Positions 30,029 through 40,138 of a DNA stretch of 64,000 nucleotides are shown piece by piece; the first letter of the stretch is position 1; each line of letters begins with the position of its first letter. The position numbers and the translations under genes are program-made. This DNA is from Poecilobothrus nobilitatus (lineage: Eukaryota; Arthropoda; Insecta; Diptera; Dolichopodidae), in assembly GCA_947095535.1 (NCBI GenBank), contig OX352772.1, positions 165,868,719-165,932,718 of the forward strand, in the 5' to 3' direction. A model generated the notes under the pieces. It did not search any database and had not been told where the DNA came from. It saw only the letters and a program-made list of their open reading frames with translations.

Positions 30029-30561
30029 TCTGCTTGTTTCAAATTAAACTGATATTTTTATAAAAATCTTGATGTATTTATATATAAATTTCGAGTAAAA
30101 TATTAAAACATAATAAAACTTTAGAACTCTTGCAAATATTTTCTAAGTTGAAAGGGTAAAATCTATAAATATGTCAGTTGATTACAATGTTGCTAATATT
30201 TTATGCAGAAAAAGCGTAATTTATTAAATTGCCGTTTGATTACAATGTTGTAATACTGTTTTCTATTTGAAATACGTATAAGATGAGAATCTAATTTTTA
30301 ATGAAATATAATTTATTATAGTGCCATTTGATTACAATTTATATCTCTATGATAAGTTTTAAATTAAATTGTAGTATGAAAATTACAATGTTGCATAGAA
30401 TTTTCTATTTAAATCTTAAGATAGGATTTAATTGGGGTTCTAATTAAAACTACTAAAATTTATTAAAGCGTCATTTTAATTTAAAAGAATGACTTTGTAT
30501 TTGTAAATTTAATATTATTCTGTTATTCAAACATTTAACATCTGAAATTCGTATAAAGAAA
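30029..30561. promoter_or_regulatory. Divergent region with iterated repeats upstream of polymerase
   Basis: A 533-bp gap between two divergent genes. The words GTTTGATTACAATGTTG and AATTTATTAAA recur with variation: GATTACAATGTTG near 30,180, 30,237 and 30,388, GATTACAATTTA near 30,328, and AATTTATTA(A/T)A near 30,219, 30,308 and 30,456. Spacing is roughly 60-90 bp. Such iterons could bind a regulator or a replication factor; there is no direct evidence of function. Confidence 0.45.
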
Positions 30562-33500
30562 ATGTCGAAAAAAATTATTTTACAAAGATTTCTTACCGAA
30601 ACTATAACGCCTTATATAATAGAAAGTGAGAATTCGACATTTGTTAAACGGTTTAATATGAATGGTCGTAAAATAAAATTTGTAATTAAATCCGTACCTG
30701 AAAATAGAGAACCAATTAGTTGGATTAAGGATGCTATACATCAAATAATCAGGATTGCAGTCGAAGATGTGAATTCCACTGATAAGATTGGGTTAACATT
30801 TTGTGGAGAGAGCTTTGAACATCAAGGTCCTGCGTATCTCAGTTTTAGATCCGCTCACGAACTTAAATTTAGCGACGTTTGGGATGTAATTTCTAATGTT
30901 TTTCAAAGTAATTCTGAAGGTAGTTATTTATAATGCATTTTTAGTTTTATTTTTTATAAAATATTTTTATTTTACATCTATAGGCTTAAGTACAGACACA
31001 TTTTGTTTAACAAAAATGTGTTTTATTATTTTATTATTAAAAATGTGTTTTATTACAAAAATGTGTTTTGTTTTATTACCCACCGGTAGAGGCAGAAATA
31101 ATAAATATTCAAATTATAAAGAGGAATGCTTAAAAAGGAAAGGAATAATAACAATAAAAAACAGCGATAATTTATGTCTACCACGTGCACTTGTGGTTTC
31201 AATAGCTAAAATTGAAAAATTTATTGAATATGAAAAAATTCGAAAAGATATAGGAAAACTTCAAACTTTAACAGCTTTAAAATTATTAAAAACATCAAAA
31301 ATAACAATTCCATCTGAAGGTTGCGGAATTCATGAATTGAATCAATTTCAAAAATTTTTACATAAACACAAAATTATTGTATATAAATATGGAACAAGGG
31401 GTGCAGAAGTAATATTTGAAGGATTTAATAACGGAAAAAAAATTAACTTGCTATTCCATAATAATCATTACAATGTAATAACTTCGCTAACAGCTGCTTT
31501 TTGCACAGCATTTTATTGTGAAGAATGTCATATTCCGTATTCTAAGAAAAATGAACATAGGTGTTCGAAAAGTTGTCCTTGCTGTCAAAACTCACCAGCT
31601 TGTTCAATTAATGTTAAAAATATTTTATGTTTGCAGTGCAATCGCACATTTCGTGGTCAGTCATGTTTTGAAAATCATAAGGCTTCCAGTTCAAAAAATA
31701 GAAGCATCTGTGAAGAAATTAGGAAATGCAAATCTTGTTTTAAAGTTCATAAAAGTTGTAGGATTCATATATGTGGAGAATATTTTTGTAAAATTTGCGA
31801 TAATCATGTTCCTGAAAACCATAAATGCTTCATTCAGCAAGACAAAAAAAAAGTAAATTTTGAAAATTGCATTTACGTATTTTATGATTTAGAAACAAGA
31901 CAAGAAGAAATTAACTCTACAAAAATAAAAGAACATGTTCCAAGTTTATGTGTGGCTCAATTGAGATGCTTTAAATGTATAAACATTGACTCTCTATACT
32001 TCTGTGGAAAATGTAAATTAAGAGAAAGAATTTTTAAAACGAAAAATGTGATAGACGATTTCATGGAATTTATTTTTAAATTAAGAAAGGAATTCAAAAA
32101 GATTGTCATAATTGCTCATAATGGACAAGCGTTTGACCATCAGTTTATTCTGAATTATATTCTCAATAAAACTGTACTTGAACCAAAGTTAATTATGCGA
32201 GGTACAAAAATTATTGTTATGATAATTGATAATATTAAATTTATTGATTCTATGAACTACTTTCCTATGGCCTTGGCAAAATTACCAAAAGCTTTCAATT
32301 TATCGATCAATTTGAAAAAGGGTTATTTTCCACATCTATTTAATAAATTGGAAAATGAAAATTACATTGGCTCACTTCCAGAAATTAAATACTATAACCC
32401 TAATACAATGAAAGCAAAAGAGCGTAATGAATTTTTAATGTGGTATGAACAAAATAGAAACTCAGAATTTAATATGGAAAAAGAAATTTTAGAATACTGT
32501 AAAAATGATGTTGAAATTCTAACTAAAGCATGTCTGGTTTTTAGAATTTTTTTTTTAGAAGAATGTAATGTGGAACCGTTTTTAGAAGCAACAACAATAG
32601 CTTCCGCCTGTAATCTTGTATATAGAAGAAACTTTCTCAAATCGAATACTATAGGCATTATACCAAGAAAAGGATATAGGATGGTAGACAATCAATCAAA
32701 AATTGCCTTGCAATGGCTTCTTTGGGAAAAAGATTTGAGAAAAATTGATTTGAAATGTGCATTTAATGGAAAAGAAAAGCAAATTGGAAATGTTAGGGTC
32801 GATGGATTTTGCGAAGAGACTAAAGAAATATTTGAATTTTATGGTTGCTATTATCATGGACATCCAAAATGTTTAACAAATCAAAGGGATATACCATTAC
32901 ATGATAACTCTGGCGATACTTTGAATCTACGATATGAAAAAACATTAATGAGATCAGAGTTTATAAAATCATGTGGATATAAAGTTATTGAGATGTGGGA
33001 ATGTGAATTTCGGGAGCTAATGAGGCACAATGAAAATATGAGATATTTAGAAAACCATTCATTAATTAATTTAGTTCCTTTAAATCCACGTGATGCATTT
33101 TATGGCGGAAGAACGGGAAATACTTACACATATTACAAATGTAAACAAGGAGAAAAAATTAAGTACATAGATGTATGTTCCTTATACCCATATATTTGTA
33201 AACGAGGGAATTTTCCCATAAACCATCCTAAGATTTATGTTGGAGAAGATGCCTGCTCCAAGATAAACATAATGACTATTGATGGTATTATTAAATGTAA
33301 AATCTTACCACCAACAAATCTATTACACCCCGTGTTACCTGTCAAACAAAATAATAAATTGATGTTCTCACTATGTAGCACTTGTAGTGAACACAAATAT
33401 CAAGGAAAATACTGTGAACATACAGACGATGAAAGAGCATTAGTAGGAACTTGGGTAACTGATGAAATTAAAAAAGCAATTGAAAAAGGGTATAAACTTT

Positions 33501-34492
33501 TAAATATTTATGAAGTTTGGGAATACGAAACAGTAAAATATGACAATTGCAATGGTATTGATGGCTTATTCACTAAAATGATGAACAAATTTATAAAGAT
33601 TAAACAAGAAGCTTCTGGATGGCCAATAAAATGTCAAACTCAAAAAGAAAAGGAAGAATATATTGATAGTTTTTTTGAAAAGGAAGATATTAAATTAGAA
33701 TACGATAAAGTAGTTAATAACCCTGGTTTAAGATCTTTTGCTAAAATTATTTTAAACTCATTCGGGGGAAAATTTGGGCAAAGGGAAAATCAACAACAAA
33801 CCACCATTATAAATCAACCTTTTAAACTTTACGAGTTAATAACAAACCCCTCTGTAGAAGTATGTCACATATTTCCAGTAAATGAAGAAAACATAGTGGT
33901 TAGCTGGAAATATAAAGAAGAAGCAGTAATTTCTTTATCTACTGTCAATGTAAGTATCGCTGCTTATACAACAACACATGCTCGTCTTCAACTTTACAGT
34001 TATTTAGAGAAGCTGGATAGTAGAGTATTATATTACGACACCGATTCAGTCTTGTATATTAGCGGAGAAGGAGAATATGAACCACAAATAGGCGAATTTA
34101 TAGGAGACATGACTGATGAGTTAGAAAGTTATGGTATAGGAAGTTATATTACAGAATTTGTAAGTGGTGGTCCCAAGAACTACGCCTACAAAATTTACTG
34201 TACAAAAGATAATACAGAAAAAATTGTTTGTAAAGTTAAAGGATTCTCTCTTAGTTATGAAGCTTCTCTAAAAATTAATTTCAATAGCATAAAGGAAGCA
34301 GTTTTAAATTCATTGAATAATACAGACACATACGTCATTTCAGAAAATATTCGTCGAAATAAAAATCATGATGTACTTACGATTCCCGAAATAAAAAAAT
34401 ATCAACCAAAATCGGAAAAACGAAAATTTAATGAATATGGTAGTTCTTTACCGTATGGATATAACAGAAAAAAAGCACATATTGATAAGTAA
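30562..34492 (+). CDS. Protein-primed DNA polymerase B (with 64-bp intron)
   Basis: Exon 1 is 30,562-30,919 and exon 2 is 30,984-34,492. A GT-AG intron of 64 bp (GTAGTTATTT...CTATAG) joins them in frame, giving 1,288 residues. All numbers are for the spliced protein. Exonuclease motifs: D-L-E (~419), N-G-x-A-F-D (~502), Y-x-K-N-D (~625). Polymerase motifs: S-L-Y-P (~848), K-x-x-L-N-S-F-G-G (~1040), Y-D-T-D-S (~1136). Residues ~295-405 are a Cys/His-rich zinc-binding region usual in Polinton polymerases. Residues ~178-286 have D-N-L-C-L-P-R-A-L and H-N-N-H-Y-N-V, an OTU-protease-like Cys/His pair. It copies the linear element from its terminal repeats using a protein primer. No stop within exon 2. 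Confidence 0.93.
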
Positions 34493-34803
34493 ATCAAAAT
34501 TAGACATTATTTACATATATATACTAAGTATATATAGTTCGATTTCTTTTATGATCATTACATTTTTTAAAATCTTAATAAATTCACAATAAATTCTTAA
34601 CATAAACTCGTTATTATTTGTATATTATAATTTTTTAAAATCAGGAACTATACTATCATAGAATCATTCAACTTTTACATTATATTCTTTTTATATCAAT
34701 TCCTTGCTTTGACTAGATAACTAGTGATTTGTATACTCGTATATTAATTTAACAAAAACAAGTCTTAATTTTTTTTTTCTTTTTTTAGTTTAAAACTAGA
34801 ACT
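34493..34803. other. AT-rich spacer between polymerase and right repeat
   Basis: No coding signal. An AATAAA at 34,578 could end the polymerase transcript. Confidence 0.5.
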
Positions 34804-35343
34804 CTTTGAATTATTTTTTATTCCATACAAAAACAAAAAAATAAATATAAATGCGTATCAAGAGTAAAGAGTACGACATCTTACACGACATGCAGTCAAT
34901 TAATTGATTACTTTCGTTTTCTTTTTTCTTCTATAAATTCTTAAATTACAAAAACACAAATATGTATCTATTCAGAAGAGACCACATTTTTATGTAAGCA
35001 TGCTATTATAAAGACCAAGTTTTTTATTTTCTTTTTGTTTTTAAATGCAAAATTTTTTTTTTCTTTCAATTTTAAAGATGCTCTGTAGATTTAAAAATAA
35101 AAAATTTTTTCTGTTTTTTATTTTCATATAAGAAAATTTTCTTACTACTTTTATATGTGCGCCTAGTATTTAAATCAAGTATACAATTTTCTTAATTAAG
35201 AGCCGACCTAAACAAACTCTTAACCTACTAATTAAGCATAACCTACATTAAACCCATTAATCAAAATGTAGGTCAGCATGTCGGGCAATTTTAATTGTTT
35301 TTTAATTGATTTTTTCCCATCCCAAAGTGCAGGGTTACCTACT
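34804..35343 (-). repeat. Right terminal inverted repeat of Polinton
   Basis: Reverse complement of the left repeat, ending AGGGTTACCTACT. At 540 bp it is about 100 bp shorter than the left copy because it lacks the A/T-rich segment at 20,875-20,978. Confidence 0.93.
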
Positions 35344-35349
35344 CATATT
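35344..35349 (+). repeat. Right Polinton target-site duplication (CATATT)
   Basis: Matches 20,403-20,408 exactly. Confidence 0.93.
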
Positions 35350-36279
35350 GTATACATAAACTATTGTATATTGTATACATAAAAACAAAGTTTTATACAA
35401 AAATGAAGATGCATCTGAATGAGACTATATAACAATTATATAAATTAAGGTGCATCTGTACATGAGTATATAAGTGTATAACACCTCCCCACTAAAGTTC
35501 TTTACAAGGACTCTGTAGGTAATTGCATTTAAATCTAAAATTTTTTTTTTGTAAACAGTTTTTGTTTTATTAATTATCTTTCCATGGTAATGAAAATGCT
35601 TACATTCATTCTAATAAAATTTTTATTATAAGCAATATTAATGTTTATTATCAGAAATGCGATTAGGTTTATGCGAATTATAGATTTTTTCTTTTTTTTT
35701 TGTTACTAAAATTAATACATAAAATTAATTTTTCTTTTCGAATTAAATTTTAATTAAAATAAAATATAATTTAGTTTCCTTATTAATACTTTTACAATTT
35801 TGTCTACTTAAGATTAAGTAAATCTTTCATTAATTTTCTTATCATCTTATACCGGTAATTTTATTTATTCCGATTTGAGCTATTTATCATTTGATTTCTG
35901 ATTGTTATTGTTTCTCACGTTTTTATTGTTTTATGGTTTCTTGTTTCTATCCACATTTTATGATAAATAAAATTTTCTATGAATGAATAAAAGGTAATTA
36001 TATTTGCATATAAGTTTTCAGTTTCACAAAGTATTTAGTTTTGATACCTAAATATTCTTTTAGTTTGTTTAGATGTGTATTTGGTATTTAGTATTGCTTG
36101 TATCAATCACGTAGTTGTTTTATTTTTTAAATTGATTCAATTTCTTATATTTGGATTTTATTTTACTTACATTTCTACTATTTACTATGTTGTCAATAAG
36201 TTCGTATTGTAATTCTCGTTTCTCGTTTAACCGATTGATACGAGCTATTTTATTTTACTAAAAACGTATCATAAGATTA
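35350..36279. other. AT-rich spacer, no gene seen
   Basis: A TGTATACATAAACTATTG motif is partly repeated at 35,349-35,382. An ACACCTCCCCACTAAAGTTCTTTACAAGG-like segment near 35,481-35,510 is less AT-rich and could belong to a retroelement LTR, but no second copy was found. Confidence 0.35.
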
Positions 36280-37168
36280 TTAATTTCTTCTTGATTCAAA
36301 TTTTTTTAATAAAATCTATAGGTTTTGATTTTGTAGTATCTTGTGTTTGATTATAAAAAATTACTGTATTGTAAATTTCTTCTAGATTTCGTCTTAATCT
36401 GCATTTTCAGGCTTATCTATTTAGAATTTTGATTTCTTTTTAGCTATTTTTAAAAAAAATTTTTTGTGTTATCCGAAGACATATATAACTGATATAAGAT
36501 TCATAGCTTTTTCGAGGATAGTAAATCCAAGAAAAATTGTGTTGACTAAGAGAATCTTCTAAAATATTTATTTGATTTCAAACTATTTTTCTATCATTTT
36601 CTAAATTGTTTTAATTTGATTTATAACACTGGGCACTTCTGTGAGATTATACTTAATTTTAATAAGTTTTCTGTCGTATTTAACCCGCTGACAGATATCA
36701 CATTGATTTATAACTATTTGAATTCTTTCTAACAGTTTTGAGTAGTACAATATATTTTTTAACTGATTATAAGTTTCCTGTATACCAGAATGAAAACTTT
36801 CTTTGACGTGATAAAATGAAATTTGTTTAACCGCTTTTACTTCTGTTTTTATTTCTTGCGCTCTAAACGAATATTTAATAAATTTGAAATTTTTATCATT
36901 TGAAAATTGTTCTATAAGTTTATTTTAATTATATTTATGGTCTGGTAATTCTGAATATATGCAAGTTATACCTTTTTTAATATATTTTCTTAAAATATCA
37001 TTTAAATTATTACTAAATTTTTTTCCTTTTAAAATATAACGGAAAATTTGGTTAATTTAATTTTTTTTATAAAGTAGTTACATTTTGAGACGTGTTGAAG
37101 TTTGATTGTAATTTTTCCGAAAATTAATTTAAAATCGAAATAAAATAGAAGAAAAACTCCTTTTTTGC

Positions 37169-37363
37169 GGAATAATAATTTTTTATTATTCCTAATATAT
37201 ATTTCGTGTGCTACATACAAACTTTATTTAGCTTCATTTTTTCTAATAGAAGAAAAACATTAGAACATTCAAAGAAATTAATAAACATTAGAAGAAATTA
37301 AGTTTTGATAATGTGTGTATGTAGCGCACGAAATTATTAGCAATAATATAAAATTATTATTCC
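37169..37363. repeat. Inverted-repeat (MITE-like) insertion
   Basis: A ~50-bp arm (37,169-37,218) beginning GGAATAATAATTTT and including TTTCGTGTGCTACATAC is matched by its approximate reverse complement at 37,317-37,363, with about 100 bp between. It sits between integrase and RNase H pieces of the gypsy relic, so it is probably a small later insertion. No target duplication identified. Confidence 0.45.
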
Positions 37364-37457
37364 ATCTTAAGTTACATTTTATTTATTAAAAAAAAATTTA
37401 ATTATTCAAAAAACCTGTGAAAGGGTATCTAAAAAACAAAAAATATGCAATAAAAAA

Positions 37458-37552
37458 AGGATGTACGAGTTAATTCGTAACTGGCAATGGCGATACCTTT
37501 TTTAGTTCTTATTGCCACCTACGAGTTAACTCGTACATCCTTATTATAAATA
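37458..37552. repeat. Short palindromic insertion
   Basis: AAGGATGTACGAGTTAA(T)TCGTA and, 50 bp on, its reverse complement TACGAGTTAACTCGTACATCCTT form a ~23-bp stem with one mismatch. Looks like a tiny foldback/MITE. Confidence 0.5.
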
Positions 37553-38480
37553 GTGATGCCTTGTTTTAATTTTGCTTTTTTCATGAAAAATCAGAGTTGG
37601 CGAATAACATTAATACAAGAAAATCAAATCTGCAGTGGACGTGTTAAAAAATCTGGGACACGACTTTCTTTTCCCTTAACGTGTTCAATTTGGAATTAAA
37701 ATTCACATAATTTTAATAACCATCTTTGATGTCTAGGTGATAAATATTTTCCTTTATATTTGGTACGGAAATATTTATAGCTTGGTGATCGATCATTATT
37801 TTAAATTTGTTACCGTAAAGGTAATTTCGTTTGTGAATGTTTAAAGTTTGTGAAATAAAACAGACTGGGTGTCCTTCTTGCGATAGGGCCGCACCGATTG
37901 TGTTATTTGATACGTCAGTTGTTAGAACGAAAGGTTTTTAAAAATTCGGATATTTGATTACTGGATGACTTATTATAAGAGATTTTAATTTCTCAAATGC
38001 CGTAATATAGTTAGGATCATTAATGTTAATTTTAGTATTTATTTTCAAAAATTTTGTGATCAGTTGTTCAACTTTTGCGTAATCTTTTACTAATTTCTGA
38101 TAATAAACGGTTAACCCTAAGAAATTTTTAATTGGTCTTTCTGTTTTTGGTAAAGTAAAATCGGTTTTTTGGCGGTTATTAGTTGCGATCAGACGTGTTT
38201 TTTAATAGCGGAGAATAATATTTTAAATAATTCGATTTTTTTAAGTAAAACACTCGAAAAATTAACTAAATTAATCAATGTTAAATAAAAATATCAATTC
38301 CAAATAAAACAAAAATAAATTAAATTAAATTAAATTTCAAATTAAATAATTTATTGATAAACACTAACATAATAAAGCAAACTTTGATTTCAAAAATAAT
38401 AAGTAGTATTAGACTTACTTAGGATACTAAAATATAAAAAGCAAAACAAAAAAAATAAAAATTAAGTTAAAAAAAAAATT

Positions 38481-39428
38481 ATGGAAAAAAATATTAATCA
38501 TTGTGCTACTTGTAATGTAAAAATTGCTGACAAAAAAAAAGGATTATTATGTTCTGGCGCCTGCAATAAATATTATGATAACAAATGTGCTAATATTACA
38601 AATCAAGTATTTCATTTAATACAAACTGGTAATGTATCATGGAAGTATTCACAATACGAAATACTAAAAGATAATCAATTATATGCAATAGAAGATCTAT
38701 CTTCATTTGATTTTAAAAATTGCTCTAACGATATAATGGGGGCTACCCTATTGCAAATTCAGAAATCACAAGAATATTTCAACACACAAATGGAAGATAT
38801 AGTACAGCAGAATAATATATTCCGACAAGAAAATCAAAACTTAATACATTAATCATTGGAACATACAGAAAAAAAAGTGCAAGCATTAGAATACAAGGTT
38901 AATAAATTGGAATACTTACTGGATGAATCTATGCAAACAAAGTTAAAAACAACATCGTATTGGCCGGATTACCGAAAGATATACAAAATCCAAAAAATCT
39001 AGTGATTAATATTGCAAAGAAAATTGGCGCCGAGGTTGAGCATAGTGATATTTTGGAAGTTTGCCCAATCAAGAACTTAAAGAATAGCGAAAATTCCTTT
39101 CACAACAATTTATATGTGGTAAAGTTTAATTCTGAGCATTCAAAAAAGCAGTTGATGGAAAAAACGAGCATACAAGCACCTCTTTACTACTGAATTGAAT
39201 TTACCAAAAATACGGATAACATTGAAATTTTCTTTCGCCATCATCTTACTTCTATTGCAAGCTAAACTATATCATGAAGAGAAAAACATCAAAATATCTC
39301 ATCGATTCAAATTCCTTTGGATTAAAGACAATCTTATTTTCTTGCGTAAAAATGACACTAGTAAAGTATACAAAATTTGTTCAAAAAACGACATCAATTA
39401 TCTACTTTCAACATTGCACATCAACTAG
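38481..39428 (+). pseudogene. LINE ORF1 with PHD-like zinc finger
   Basis: Starts at ATG 38,481. The first 60 residues hold a PHD-like finger (C-x2-C ... C-S-G-A-C-N-K-Y-Y ... C-A-N). The histidine usually seen is tyrosine, and the final W-K/C-x2-C pair is degraded. A coiled coil (E-D-I-V-Q-Q-N-N) follows. The reading stops at 38,850, and the C-terminal domain continues in other frames to 39,428 (K-I-G-A-E-V-E-H-S-D-I, F-L-W-I-K-D-N-L-I-F-L-R-K). The family packages LINE RNA. Confidence 0.65.
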
Positions 39429-40138
39429 AGACAAGACTGCAAATATGGCGGAAAAGCACGTTGTAAAATTAAAACATTTAATTATGGTATATTTTTTTAT
39501 TTGTTGTCATTATCTTTACATTTACATATAATATTTAATTTCTTTTCATTATTTTATAAACCTTTCGTTTTTTACTTCACTTTAATTTTTGATATATCTT
39601 CTATTTTAATTTATTTTTTTCTTAATACATTACAATTTACATTTATTACATACAATACATTTCGTTTTTTGTCACAATATTTACATTTGCATAATAATTT
39701 TTTTTCAATATTAATATTTTATAAATTTTACTTTTTTTACTTAAAATTATTTTTTGATATTTTTTTAATTTTAAATTATATATTTTTTAGCACATTACAA
39801 TTACAATGTAACATTTAACCAATTATTTCAATAACAAAAAAACACATTAAAAAAATTTCCAATATATTACATATAATTGACTTAAATTCTAATAATTATT
39901 ACACTAATCAAGTATTAGCTTATAACTACCAGAAAGAAACTGATTGTAATATCATCAGAATTTTTAAAGAAAGCGAAGAAAAAATTTTTCTTTTCTACTG
40001 TTTCTATTTCACAAACATTTTATTTACCAGCTTACTTACTCTTATTCCAACATACAATTCCATTATTTTATGCCATTTGTTTTTCGTTACATCTATCACT
40101 TTTACATACGATCATATTGGATTAAGAGCGAATAATGA

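Larger units (their letters stand above)
20409..35343. mobile_element. Full-length Polinton/Maverick (integrated virus-like element)
   Basis: A 14.9-kb element with AG...CT ends, long terminal inverted repeats and a perfect 6-bp duplication. It encodes protein-primed polymerase B, retroviral-type integrase, packaging ATPase, adenain-type protease and major and minor capsid proteins, the full Polinton set, plus accessory proteins. Genes form blocks. A minus pair at the left end diverges from a tightly packed plus block (ATPase to a 183-residue unknown). Then an acidic protein (minus) diverges from the integrase, and a poly-Q protein (minus) diverges from the polymerase. Only three single-site lesions were found, so insertion was recent or some lesions are assembly errors. 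Confidence 0.97.
36280..38156 (-). pseudogene. Ty3/gypsy pol relic: RNase H and integrase part
   Basis: Minus strand. About 38,150-37,760 reads F-L-G-L-T-V-Y-Y-Q-K-L-V-K-D-Y and then an RNase H start (P-F-V-L-T-T-D-V-S, I-G-A-A-L-S-Q-E). About 36,850-36,600 is the integrase zinc-binding and linker part (S-F-H-S-G-I-Q-E-T-Y, I-N-Q-C-D-I-C-Q, K-Y-D-R-K). Decayed integrase core continues to about 36,280. Many stops. A reverse-transcriptase half continues at 43,583-44,560 beyond a nested LINE. Motifs fit the 17.6/297-type gypsy elements of flies. Confidence 0.7.

Noticed and set aside
30896..30983. Hydrophobic N-terminus if the polymerase is read from 30,896
   Set aside because: This translates the putative intron and overlaps exon 1, which has its own good ATG and coding pattern; joining across the GT-AG segment is simpler.
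20409..35343. Free virus or bacterial virophage contamination
   Set aside because: The perfect 6-bp duplication and insect retroelements on both sides show chromosomal integration.
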